Below are positions 44,229 to 53,284 of a DNA stretch of 55,386 bases, piece by piece. The translations under genes and the position numbers were made by a program. The notes under the pieces are model-generated. The model was not told the DNA's origin. It did not search any database and worked only from the letters and a program-made list of their open reading frames with translations. This DNA comes from Porphyrobacter sp. TH134 (GTDB taxonomy: Bacteria; Pseudomonadota; Alphaproteobacteria; Sphingomonadales; Sphingomonadaceae), in NCBI RefSeq assembly GCF_002855495.1, contig NZ_PKRO01000019.1, positions 1 through 55,386 on the forward strand, given 5' to 3'. Each line of letters opens with the position of its first letter. The first letter of the stretch is position 1.

Positions 44229-45601
44229 GTTGCCTCCGGCAAGGTTTGTCGCCGCCAAGCAACCACGCGCTGTGCAACCAGCACAGCCACAATCGATGCG
44301 CCAAACACGGGCAGGACGCAGGCCAGCAAAGCGAAGGTGGCGACCACGCCTATGCTCAGACCGCGCAGCCTCAGCGGCGGGGCTGCAAGGCGGCGGTTGC
44401 CGCGCCGCTGCGCCCACATCACGATCCCCGAAACGGCCATTGCGATTACAGCGAGGCAGGCAAGCAGCATCAGGTATTGATTGGGCCACCCGAAATAGCG
44501 GCCCATGTGCAGCTGCACCCCGGTCTCTACCGCGCGCGCACCCCAGCCATACTGCTGGTATCCGACATCCTTGATCAGTGCTTCGGAATAGCGATCGAAA
44601 TACATGACCCGCTGGTCTTCGGGCCGGGCGGGGTAGACATCGACCACCACCGCGCCGGTCGGGCCAGAGGGCAGCGACAAGGCAAAGCCCGGCGCAATGC
44701 CGCGGGAACGGGCTTGGGAAATGATGCTATCGATCACCTCGCCGGAAGGCAGCGTGCCGGTGGAAGCGGCAGGCGCGGGCGACCGATGCGTGGCGTGGGG
44801 ATCGTCCGAGGCCGGGATCGGCTGCCCCTGCATCGTCCAGCTCGCAAGCTCACCATGATGATCGTGCGGCGCGCTGCTGGAGGGAGGCGCATCGGCCCCG
44901 GCATAACCGATGCGGGCGACTGTCACGGCCTTACGCACCACATCGCCCTCGACCATCGCCCAAGGCAGGCCGGTGAGCACCAAAAAACCCATCAGCAAAC
45001 CGAAGCCCAGGCCCGCCCCGGCGTGCACGTCGCGCCACCATGCACGGCCACCTGCGCGAAAATCCGGCAGCCACCCGCGCCCTTGCCTGCGCCTTTTGCC
45101 CAGCCACAGGAACAGTCCGGTGATCAGCATCACCAGCGTCCAGCACGCCGCCAGTTCAACCGCGAACCGCCCGGCGCTGCCCAGCATAAGCGAGCCGTGA
45201 AGTCGCTTTGCCAGCGCGCCGATCATCCATCCGGGATCGAACGTCGCTACCACGCGTCCATCGGCAGGATCGAGCACGACCATGCGCGCGGCGCCCTCGG
45301 CGGTGGTGATGAACACCCGCACAGGGCGATCAGAAGCTTCGGGGGTTTCCACGCGCGTGGTGGTGCCGGGGTGGTGCGCCAGCGCCGCTGCGATCAGCGC
45401 ACTGGTCTGCATCGGTTCAGCTACAGGGGCAACGAACCGTGTCGCCGGGTCAAGCACATCCTCGATCTCGCGTTCAAACAGATAGGCTGAACCAGTCAGC
45501 GCCAGCAGTGACAGGATCGGGAGCACCAGCAGACTGGCCCAGAAATGCAGCGCCCACAGCGCGGCCTCGGGGTGGGGCTGGCTTGCACGTGTATCGACCA
45601 T
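44225..45601 (-). CDS. PepSY-associated TM protein with histidine-rich insert
   Basis: A 458-residue inner-membrane protein with about four helices and two PepSY-like periplasmic segments, starting MVDTRASQPHPEAALWALHFWASLLVLPILSLLALTGSAYLF. PepSY-TM proteins next to TonB receptors are usually involved in metal or siderophore handling, often as reductases. The helices include conserved His residues (RLHGSLML, RDVHAGAG, QLHMGRYFGW) that may bind heme. A His-rich insert (HDHHGELASW ... DDPHATHRS, about 245-275) suggests metal binding. It is the first gene of the minus unit, 61 bases from the Zur-like site. Confidence 0.88.
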   Translation of the reverse strand: MVDTRASQPHPEAALWALHFWASLLVLPILSLLALTGSAYLFEREIEDVLDPATRFVAPVAEPMQTSALIAAALAHHPGTTTRVETPEASDRPVRVFITTAEGAARMVVLDPADGRVVATFDPGWMIGALAKRLHGSLMLGSAGRFAVELAACWTLVMLITGLFLWLGKRRRQGRGWLPDFRAGGRAWWRDVHAGAGLGFGLLMGFLVLTGLPWAMVEGDVVRKAVTVARIGYAGADAPPSSSAPHDHHGELASWTMQGQPIPASDDPHATHRSPAPAASTGTLPSGEVIDSIISQARSRGIAPGFALSLPSGPTGAVVVDVYPARPEDQRVMYFDRYSEALIKDVGYQQYGWGARAVETGVQLHMGRYFGWPNQYLMLLACLAVIAMAVSGIVMWAQRRGNRRLAAPPLRLRGLSIGVVATFALLACVLPVFGASIVAVLVAQRVVAWRRQTLPEAT

Positions 45602-45662
45602 CCCCTGCCCCTTCCGCGCTCCGGATCAAAGCTGCCGATATGCAAACTCTAGACAAATAACA

Positions 45663-45676
45663 ATGATATAACGTAT
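45663..45676. promoter_or_regulatory. Zur-box-like palindrome in the divergent promoter
   Basis: ATGATATAACGTAT matches the ATGTTATAACATAT-type core of proteobacterial Zur (zinc uptake regulator) boxes at 12 of 14 positions. It lies 32 bases before the plus-strand receptor start and 61 bases before the PepSY start, so one repressor could control both. Assignment to Zur is inference from pattern and context. Confidence 0.5.
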
Positions 45677-45708
45677 CGTGTTTCACTCTGACAGCAGGGG
45701 CGCGAACG

Positions 45709-46912
45709 ATGTCGAAAACTTCCATCCGGGCGCATCTGCGATTGGCAGCGAGCGCCGCCGCGCTCGTCATTGCATCACCGGCATTGGCACAGCAGGCCGA
45801 AGCCGATCAGTCGGCTTCGCGTGAAGAAAGCGCTGCCGGCAGCGAGATCATCGTGACCGCCCGTTTGCCCGGCACCCAAAGCTACCGGGCCGAGCGCGCC
45901 GCCATCGGCACCAAGACCAATGTCCCGTTAATCGAAACACCGATTTCGGCCAGCGTCGTCACCCGTCAGTTTCTTGACGACACGCAAGTCACCACGATCA
46001 CCGATGCGCTACGATTCGTGCCGGGGGGTTTACAGCGGCAACAATGGCCGAGCGGCGGTTGACGAGAACCTCTCGATCCGCGGCTTCTCCTACCTGCGCA
46101 GCACCTTTGTGGACGGCACGCGTCAGCAGGCCTTCAACATCGACGTCAATCCCGAACCCTATGGCCTCGAACGCATTGAAGTGCTGCGCGGGGCAGCATC
46201 GGTGCTGTATGGTTCGACCCAGCCCGGCGGGATCGTCAATTCGGTCTCGCGCCGGCCCCGCGCCAAGCCTTCGGGCGAGGTCATGGTATCGGGCGGGAGC
46301 CTCGATCGGCTGCGTCTCGGCTTCGACGTCACCGATGCGCTCGATGGCGAGGGCAAGGTCGCCGCGCGGCTGACCGGCTTCCTGCGCAATCAGGACGATC
46401 TGGCCGACACCGCCTTCAACAACCGCCGTTACATCGCCCCGGCGATCAGCTTCTTCCCGCGCGAAGGCACCAAGATCACATTGCTCGGCTCCTACCAGAA
46501 GGACAATTTCCGCCTGGTGCCCTACCTTCCAGCTGACGGCACGCTTCGCGCCAATCCCAACGGCGTCATCCCGCGCGAGCGGTTCCTCGGCGAGCCGGGA
46601 CTGCCTGATGACAATGTCGAAACGCTGGGTGCCAAGCTGATTGTGCGGCACGAATTCTCGGACAATGTCGTGCTCAATCACGTCACCGGCTACCGCGATT
46701 ACAGCCGCTTCACCAATTACATCTTCCCGCTGCTCGATCCGGGTGAACGGGTGGCCGAACGCCTGATCTTTCCGATCACCACCAATGCCAACGTCTGGTC
46801 GACAGACACCAACGTTCAGATCAAGGGTGAATGGCTGGGAGCGCAGCACAATCTGCTGATCGGGGCCGACTACTACCAGATCCGCGATCGCAGCGTGACC
46901 GAGGGAGCAACC
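45709..46912 (+). pseudogene. TonB-dependent siderophore-type receptor, frameshifted and 3'-truncated
   Basis: The 5' half of a ferrichrome-type TonB receptor. The signal peptide (ASAAALVIASPALAQQ) and the plug (NVPLIETPISASVVTRQFLDDTQVTTITDALRFVPG, then DENLSIRGFSYLR and VLYGSTQPGGIVN) are intact except for a frameshift in a G6 run (46023-46028). Five Gs would join FVPG to VYSGNNG. The barrel is cut off after NLLIGADYYQIRDRSVT, about 300 residues short of a full receptor. It then continues in frame as an ABC ATPase tail. The receptor cannot be functional as written. Confidence 0.8.
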
Positions 46913-47140
46913 CTCGATCCGGCGGCGGCCAATGATCTGGTCGAAGTGCTGCGTGAAACCGCAGCTGGCGGCACGGCGCTGCTGATTTCCACTCACGACA
47001 TTTTCCGGGCCAAGGATGCCGCCACCCTAATCGGGATCATGCGCCAGGGTCGGATGGTCGACCTGATCGACCCTGCCAGCCTGAGCGGACAGGAACTCGA
47101 CAAGCTTTACCTCACCCACATGACAGAGCGCGCGGCATGA
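46896..47140 (+). pseudogene. ABC transporter ATPase, C-terminal fragment fused to the receptor
   Basis: About 80 residues that belong to an ABC ATPase: (T)LDPAAANDLVEVLRE is the D-loop and following helix, GGTALLISTHDIFRAKDAATLIGIM contains the H-loop STHD, and RQGRMVDLIDP follows. The Walker A, Q-loop, signature and Walker B are missing. The fragment has no start codon of its own and reads on from the truncated receptor. Its stop overlaps the permease start (ATGA), as in an intact ATPase-permease operon, so its 5' two-thirds was presumably deleted together with the receptor's 3' end. Confidence 0.82.
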
Positions 47141-48566
47141 GCGCGATTGCCGCCAAGGACTGGCGCGAGTTCATCCGTGACCGGCGGTTGCTGATCGCTT
47201 CGGCATTGATGATCGTGCTGGCGCTGCTGGCGCTGGCGCTGGCGCTGTCATGGCAGCGGATCGCCAGCCACGAAGCCGACCGCCGCGCCGCCGAAGCCGG
47301 CGACCGCCAGACCTGGCTCGAACAGGGCGAGCAGAATCCGCATGGCGCGGCGCATTTTGCCAGCTGGGCGTTCCGGCCGCTCACCCCACGGCGGTGATCG
47401 ATCCGGGCGTAACCCCCTACGCCCCGACCGCGATCTGGCTGGAGGCGCACAGCCGCAACACCGGCACGGGCCGCCCGGTCGAGGATCGCGCTGCGGCGCT
47501 TGATCTGGGCGAGTTCAGCCTCGCTTGGGTGCTCCAGACGCTCGCTCCGCTGCTGGTTTTCGTGCTGGCGGCGGGCCTTGTGGCGCGCGAGCGCGAGCGG
47601 GGCACATTGCGACTGATGCTGGCCTCGGGCGCGCGCGCCGAAGCGATTGTCCGGGCCAAGGCAGGCAGTCTGGGCCGGATCACGCTCGCCTTGATCGCCC
47701 CGCTGGCCGTGGCGGGCGTGGCCGCGGCGCTGCTGGCTCCGGCTGCCTTCAGCGCCGATCAGGCGCTCCGGCTGGCATTGCTGTGCGGAGCGTATGGTCT
47801 CTATCTGGCGCTGTTTCTGGCCGTTGGCGTCGCCGTCTCGGCGCTCGCCGGGCGAAACGACCGGGCGCTGCTGGTGCTGGCCGGGGTGTGGCTGGTGGCA
47901 GTACCGCTTGGCCCGCGCCTAGGCGGAACGCTAGCTGACATGATCGCCCCCACACCCGATGCGCGCACCTTCTGGGCGCAGATGGACGCCGATTACAAGA
48001 ACGGCCTGCCCGGCGATGCCGACAGCAAGACTCGCGCAGCCCAGCTCGAAGCGGCGACGCTTAAGCAATATGGAGCAGCCAGCGTCGATGATCTGCCGGT
48101 GAGCTACTCGGGCATCTCGCTCGATGCGAGCGAGCGCTACGGCTACAAGGTGTTCGACCGCCGCTTTGCCGAGCTCAATGCCGAACGTGAAAGCCAACGC
48201 AGCGCGATGCGGCTGGCTAGCCTCGTCTCGCCGCTCACAGCATTCCAGAATGTCTCGGCGGGGCTCGCGGGCACCGATCTTGCCCACCATCGCCACTTCG
48301 CCGATGCCGCCGAGGCGCACCGGAGACTGGTGGTCGACCAGCTCAATGCCGATCTCATCACGAACGGCGCGGGCAAGACCTATGAAGGCTACAATGCCGA
48401 CCGGCGGCTGTGGGAGGTGGTGCCTGTTTTCAACTACGCCCAGCCCAAGGCGCTCGCGCTGGCCCCGGCATGGCTGTTCGACCTCGCCATCTTGCTGGCA
48501 TGGTGCACTGCCGGAGCAGCGCTGCTGATGTTCGCTGGCCGGCGCCTTGCACGGGGCGTGCTGTAA
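47137..48566 (+). pseudogene. ABC-2/DUF3526-type permease, frameshifted
   Basis: A permease of 476 residues if repaired. The first frame starts MSAIAAKDWREFIRDRRLLIASALM and stops after FRPLTPRR; the second continues TAVIDPGVTPYAPTAIWLEAHSRNTG to the end. The break falls in a four-C run (47384-47387), where five Cs would restore the frame. Hydrophobic segments (LAPLLVFVLAAGLVARERERGTLRLMLASGARAEAIVRAKAG) and the C-terminal helices match DUF3526-type ABC permeases. Its TAA overlaps the next ATG. Confidence 0.78.
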
Positions 48567-49924
48567 TGGCCCGGCTGCTGCTCCACGATCTGCGCCTGTT
48601 GTTGCGCGACCGGCTGGCGCTGCTGGTGCTGGTGATCGGGCTGGCCGTAACGGGCCTTGCGGTCGGCAACGGCGCGCGCTGGATCGACCATCTCGAACAA
48701 AGCCGCAGCGCCTTCCTCGACCGCACGCAGGCCGAGCAGGCCGAATACCGCGCCAGATTCGCTGGGCCGGATTGGACCGATGGGGATTCTGCCGACGCGC
48801 CCTACTCCGCGAAGCGTTCCTTCGCCTATCCCGTGCCGGTGCTCGCTGACTTCACCATCGGGCGTTCGGACATCGAACCCGCGATGGCCGAGGTGCGGAT
48901 GGGCTACCGCGCCGACACGCTGTTCCGCAATTACCAGATCGACAATCCCGAAAGGCTCCAGCGCGGGCGGATCGACCTCAGCTTTGTCGCTATCGTGGTG
49001 GCCCCGCTGCTGCTGATCGCGCTCGGATACGGGATGCTTGCGAGCGACCGCGACAGCGGCACCTTGCGGCTGATCGCAGCGCAGGCGGGCGGGGTCGGGC
49101 GGCTGGTGGCGGCGCGCAGCATCAACCGGCTGGCGCTGGTGATAGTGCCGCTGGTGCTTGGTGCGCTGGCGCTGCTTCTGATCGGCCCCAATGACCCGGC
49201 GCGGACCGAAGCAGCGTTGCTGTGGGTCAGCGTGGCTCTGGCGGGTATCGCCTTCTGGTGGGCGGTGATCCTGCTGATCAATGCGCTGCGGGTCAGTGCG
49301 GAAACCTCGGCCTTTATCCTGATCGCTGCCTGGATCCTGCTGGTTTTCGCCGCCCCGCCGCTGATCAACAGTGCTGCGCAGGCGCTCAACCCCCCGTCCT
49401 CGCGGATGGCACAGATCATCGAAGGCCGACGCGCCGAACAGCAGGCGACCGAGACCTACAAGAACGACCACGGCACCGATGGCCTAGCAGAGCTCCAGCG
49501 GGTGAAAGATGTGATCGCACAATATCAGCGCATCAGCACTGCCCATGATCGCGCCATCCGGCCATTGAGCGACGCCTTCGACCTACAACTTGCCGCCCAG
49601 CAGCGAGCCGTTCGGCAGGCGCAATGGCTATCGCCGCCGATGATGGTCTCAAACACGCTGGCGCAGATCGCCGGCACAGATGTCGAAACCTATGGCACTC
49701 TGAAGGGCGCCGCATTCGGCTATCTTTCCGATTATCAAGCGGCGCTTGATCGCGGCATCGCAAACAACCGCCTGTTCACGCTGGCGGACCACGATGCCCT
49801 GCCGACATTTCAGCCGCCACCTAGCCCGAGGCCCGGTTGGTTGGGGGTATTGTGGACCCTCATGATTACGATCGTCATTTTGGCGACCGCGCTTCGTCGA
49901 TACCGGCGCCTGCGCCTTGCATAG
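48566..49924 (+). CDS. ABC-2/DUF3526-type permease
   Basis: A 452-residue membrane protein with about six helices, similar in plan to the preceding permease: N-terminal LLRDRLALLVLVIGLAVTG, a long periplasmic loop, then APLLLIALGYGMLASDRDSGTLRLIAAQAGGVGRLVAARS and further helices, ending in a basic LRRYRRLRLA. DUF3526 permeases come in pairs with one ATPase. It is intact, unlike its partner. The transported substrate is unknown; with a TonB receptor and the Zur-like site it may be a metal or metallophore system. Confidence 0.85.
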   Translation: MARLLLHDLRLLLRDRLALLVLVIGLAVTGLAVGNGARWIDHLEQSRSAFLDRTQAEQAEYRARFAGPDWTDGDSADAPYSAKRSFAYPVPVLADFTIGRSDIEPAMAEVRMGYRADTLFRNYQIDNPERLQRGRIDLSFVAIVVAPLLLIALGYGMLASDRDSGTLRLIAAQAGGVGRLVAARSINRLALVIVPLVLGALALLLIGPNDPARTEAALLWVSVALAGIAFWWAVILLINALRVSAETSAFILIAAWILLVFAAPPLINSAAQALNPPSSRMAQIIEGRRAEQQATETYKNDHGTDGLAELQRVKDVIAQYQRISTAHDRAIRPLSDAFDLQLAAQQRAVRQAQWLSPPMMVSNTLAQIAGTDVETYGTLKGAAFGYLSDYQAALDRGIANNRLFTLADHDALPTFQPPPSPRPGWLGVLWTLMITIVILATALRRYRRLRLA

Positions 49925-50034
49925 TGCAACGCATTGAGCCAATTTCGCCGACCGCCGGCGCGATAGGCTGCAAGCGGCTCGTAAGTGCCAACCCACCACA
50001 CCGGGCCAGCATTCTCCGATGATGCCCTAAGCCG

Positions 50035-50054
50035 CAGCTTTCGCTGGGATGACG
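50035..50054. repeat. Half copy of the CAGCTTTCGCTGG palindromic repeat
   Basis: CAGCTTTCGCTGGGATGACG matches the right arm of the repeat at 9483-9565 (positions 9546-9565) at 19 of 20 bases. Only one arm is present. It lies in the gap downstream of the permease and purD genes. Confidence 0.7.
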
Positions 50055-50105
50055 GAAACGCCGCAAACGGGATCGGTTTCAGAATTTCGGCTGTTGGCTG
50101 AAACG

Positions 50106-50121
50106 CCGTCGAAGCCGACGG
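50106..50121 (-). terminator. Hairpin downstream of purD
   Basis: CCGTCG and CGACGG pair around a four-base loop, about 19 bases past the purD stop. Only GTTT follows on the minus strand, so it is a weak terminator candidate. Confidence 0.4.
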
Positions 50122-50139
50122 TCAGGCTTCGGGCTCGCC

Positions 50140-51408
50140 CTAGGCTTCCCGCGCAACTTCCCGCCAGCCGATATCCCGGCGGCAGAAGCCGGTGGGGAAG
50201 GTGATCGCGTCGACAGCCTGATAAGCGCGGGCCTGCGCCTCGGTGACGTTTGCGCCGGTCGCAGTGACGTTCAGCACTCGCCCCCCATTGGCCACCAGCG
50301 CGCCATCTGTCAGCGCGGTTCCGGCGTGGAACACCTTGGCGCCGTTCGTCTCTGCGTTGTCCAGCGCAATCACGCCGCCCTTTTCGGGCGTGCCGGGATA
50401 GCCGTTCGCCGCCATCACCACGGTCAGCGCGGTCTGGTCGCGGAAGGACAGCTCCACCCCCGCCAACGCCCCCTTGGCGCAGGCGAGCATGATCGCGGTC
50501 AGATCGCTCTCCAGCCGCATCATCAGCACCTGGCATTCGGGATCGCCGAAGCGGGCATTGTATTCGATCAGCTTGGGGCCGTCCGCTGTCAGCATCAGGC
50601 CTGCGAAGAGAACGCCGGAATAGGGATTGCCCTCCTCGCGCATCGTCCGCACCGTGGGTTCGATGATCTCGGCCATGACGCGGGCCTGCAATTCCGGCGT
50701 CAGCACCGGGGCGGGGGAATAGGCTCCCATGCCGCCGGTGTTCGGCCCCACATCGCCATCGCCCACCCGCTTGTGATCCTGCGCCGAACCGAAGGGGACA
50801 ATCGCGGTGCCGTCGGTCAGGGCGAAGAAGCTGGCTTCCTCGCCGTGCATGAACTCCTCGATCACCACCTCAGCGCCCGCCGCCCCGAACCCGCCGCCGA
50901 ACATGTCGGCAAGCGCGGCCTCGGCCTCGGCCAGCGTCTCGGCGATCACCACGCCCTTGCCCGCCGCCAGCCCATCGGCCTTGAGCACGTAAGGCGGCGC
51001 AAACCGGGCGAGCGCCGCGCGGGCGTCCTCCAGCGACGCGGTGCGCACGTAGCCGGCGGTCGGGATGCCTGCGCGGGTGCACAGGTCCTTGGTGAAGCCT
51101 TTGGAGCCCTCCAGCTGCGCCGCCGCCTGCGAGGGGCCGAACACCGGCACACCCGCTGCCCGCAGCGAATCCGACAGCCCGTCCACCAGCGGCGCTTCCG
51201 GCCCGATCACGACGAGCGCGATGTCCCGTTCCGCGCAGAACGCGATCACCGCGGCGTGGTCGGTCACGTCGAGCGCCACCAACTCCGCTTCTTGCGCGAT
51301 GCCCGGATTTCCGGGGGCGGCGTAGAGCTTTGTGAGGCTGGGGGATTGCGCCAGCTTCCATGCCAGAGCGTGCTCACGACCGCCGGAGCCGAGGAGAAGG
51401 ATGTTCAT
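50140..51408 (-). CDS. purD: Phosphoribosylamine-glycine ligase
   Basis: A 422-residue ATP-grasp enzyme that joins phosphoribosylamine and glycine in purine synthesis. It has [19 protein letters not shown] at the start, [57 protein letters not shown] and [21 protein letters not shown], all PurD hallmarks. The ATG at 51408 begins the conserved MNILLLG. Divergent from xseA. Confidence 0.96.
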   Translation of the reverse strand: MNILLLGSGGREHALAWKLAQSPSLTKLYAAPGNPGIAQEAELVALDVTDHAAVIAFCAERDIALVVIGPEAPLVDGLSDSLRAAGVPVFGPSQAAAQLEGSKGFTKDLCTRAGIPTAGYVRTASLEDARAALARFAPPYVLKADGLAAGKGVVIAETLAEAEAALADMFGGGFGAAGAEVVIEEFMHGEEASFFALTDGTAIVPFGSAQDHKRVGDGDVGPNTGGMGAYSPAPVLTPELQARVMAEIIEPTVRTMREEGNPYSGVLFAGLMLTADGPKLIEYNARFGDPECQVLMMRLESDLTAIMLACAKGALAGVELSFRDQTALTVVMAANGYPGTPEKGGVIALDNAETNGAKVFHAGTALTDGALVANGGRVLNVTATGANVTEAQARAYQAVDAITFPTGFCRRDIGWREVAREA

Positions 51409-51439
51409 GGGCGAAACCTCGCGCAAAAGTGAGGACGGC

Positions 51440-51509
51440 GCTTCGACAAGCTCAGCGCGAACGGGTATTGAACGGTCCCCTTATCCGTTCGCCCTGAGCC
51501 TGTCGAAGG
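51440..51509. repeat. Extragenic palindrome, CTTCGACAAGCTCAG type
   Basis: Left arm CTTCGACAAGCTCAGCGCG and right arm GCCCTGAGCCTGTCGAAGG face each other around a short centre. It is a third extragenic palindrome family in this window and is common in sphingomonads. It lies in the divergent purD-xseA gap. Confidence 0.8.
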
Positions 51510-51556
51510 GCCGCATTCCTTTGGTCACAGCTAATCGGCACATGAAAGCCCCGCCC

Positions 51557-53032
51557 ATGTCAGACATGATTGCCGACACCCGCCCGGGCGACAATGCCCA
51601 GCCGCTGACCATCAGCGAAGTTTCCGCGCTGCTGAAGCGCACGGTCGAGGATCGCTTCGGCTTTGTGCGGCTGCGCGGGGAATTGTCGGGGGTGAAGCGG
51701 GCGGCCTCGGGGCATTTCTACTGCGCGCTGAAGGATGAAGGTGCGGTCATCGACGGGGTGATGTGGAAGGGCAATGCCGCGCGCATGAACTTCCGCGCCG
51801 AAGACGGGCTGGAGGTGATCGCGACCGGCAAGCTCACCACCTATCCGGGGCGTTCCAAATACCAGATCGTGATCGATTCGCTGGAACTGGCGGGTGAAGG
51901 CGCGCTGCTGGCGCTGCTGGAGAAGACCCGCACCCGGCTGGCGGCCGAGGGGCTGTTCGACGCGGGCCGCAAGCGCGCCTTGCCCTATCTGCCGCAGGTG
52001 ATCGGGGTGATCACATCGCCGACCGGGGCGGTGATTCGCGATATTCTCCACCGGCTGGCGGATCGCTTTCCCTCGCATGTGCTGGTCTGGCCGGTGTTGG
52101 TGCAGGGTCAGGGCGCGGCCGATCAAGTGGCCGCCGCCGTGCGAGGGTTTTCGGCCCTCCAGCCCGGCGGTCCGGTCCCGCGCCCCGATGTCGTGATCGT
52201 CGCCCGCGGCGGCGGGTCGATCGAGGACTTGTGGAGCTTCAACGAGGAAGTGGTGGTCCGCGCGATTGCCGAATGCACCATTCCGGTGATCTCGGCGGTG
52301 GGGCATGAAACCGACACCACGCTGGCCGATTTCGCCGCTGATCGCCGCGCCCCCACGCCCACGGCGGCGGCGGAAATGGCGGTGCCGGTGCGCGCCGACC
52401 TCGCCCTGACCCTTGCCGATTTCGCCGCCCGTCAGCGGCGCGCTGTCTATCGTCCGGTGGAGCTGGGACGCGAGCGGCTCGCGGCGCGGGTGCGGATGCT
52501 GCCGCGCCCTGAAAACCTGCTGCAACCGCAAGCCCAGCGGCTCGATGATCTGTCCGAACGGCTGCGCCGTGCACTCGGCGATCGTTCGGCCAAGGGGCGC
52601 GAGCGCCTGGCAGGGGTGGCGGCGCGGCTGTCGCCCAGCCTGCTCACCCGTAGCGCGGCCGAGGCGCAGCGCCGGCTTGACCGCGCGCGCCTTGCCCCTG
52701 CGCTGGTGGAACGGCCCCTGCGGCAAGGTACCGACCGGCTGGCCGCGCTGACCCGCGTGATGAGCCAACTCCACCCGGAAAAGCCGCTGGAGCGCGGCTA
52801 TGCGATCATCCGCGATGCGGGCGGCAAAGCGCTGACCACCCGCGCTGCGGCGGCAGGCGAGGCGGCGCTAAGGCTGCAATTCCGCGATGGCACGCTGGAC
52901 GCTGTGCCCGCTGGCCCGGCCCCAGCTCCGGCCCCGGCCTTGGCCACCCCGGCCAGCCCGCCCAAGCCCGTGCGTGCCGCTGCGCGCCCCGCTTCCCCAA
53001 CCCCGCCTGTCCAAGATGATTTGTTCGGTTAG
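51557..53032 (+). CDS. xseA: Exodeoxyribonuclease VII large subunit
   Basis: A 491-residue nuclease subunit that, with XseB, degrades single-stranded DNA. The N-terminal OB-fold (LTISEVSALLKRTVEDRFGFVRLRGELSGVKRAASGHFYCALKDE) is followed by the catalytic part with GVITSPTGAVIRDILHRLADRFP, VARGGGSIEDLWSFNEE and VGHETDTTLADFAADRRAPTPTAAAE, then a coiled-coil region and a Pro/Ala-rich tail. The start could also be the ATG at 51542. xseB is not in the window. Confidence 0.95.
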   Translation: MSDMIADTRPGDNAQPLTISEVSALLKRTVEDRFGFVRLRGELSGVKRAASGHFYCALKDEGAVIDGVMWKGNAARMNFRAEDGLEVIATGKLTTYPGRSKYQIVIDSLELAGEGALLALLEKTRTRLAAEGLFDAGRKRALPYLPQVIGVITSPTGAVIRDILHRLADRFPSHVLVWPVLVQGQGAADQVAAAVRGFSALQPGGPVPRPDVVIVARGGGSIEDLWSFNEEVVVRAIAECTIPVISAVGHETDTTLADFAADRRAPTPTAAAEMAVPVRADLALTLADFAARQRRAVYRPVELGRERLAARVRMLPRPENLLQPQAQRLDDLSERLRRALGDRSAKGRERLAGVAARLSPSLLTRSAAEAQRRLDRARLAPALVERPLRQGTDRLAALTRVMSQLHPEKPLERGYAIIRDAGGKALTTRAAAAGEAALRLQFRDGTLDAVPAGPAPAPAPALATPASPPKPVRAAARPASPTPPVQDDLFG

Positions 53033-53056
53033 CCACACAGTGCTATCAGGCAGACC

Positions 53057-53260
53057 ATGCTGATGACCCCGTCCGACAAGCTCGCCAAACTCTACTACGG
53101 CCCGTCAGGCTTTCGTGTGCTGCGCCCCGGAAGCCACGTGATCTGCGCCGTCACAGCCGAGGCGATACCCCTGCCCGAACTGCGTTACTGGAGCGCCGAG
53201 CGGCAGGAGGCCTATGCCTCGTGCGAGATCGCCACGCGCCGCCTGCTCGGCCTCGCCTGA
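53057..53260 (+). CDS. DUF2093 protein
   Basis: A 67-residue small cytosolic protein of the DUF2093 family: KLAKLYYGPSGFRVLRPGSHVICAVTAEAIPLPELRYWSAERQEAYASCEIATRRLL. The function is unknown. It follows xseA by 24 bases and is commonly next to it in alphaproteobacteria, which suggests co-transcription. The second ATG at 53063 is another possible start. Confidence 0.85.
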   Translation: MLMTPSDKLAKLYYGPSGFRVLRPGSHVICAVTAEAIPLPELRYWSAERQEAYASCEIATRRLLGLA

Positions 53261-53284
53261 TCCATCGTCGCCATAATCGCCGCC

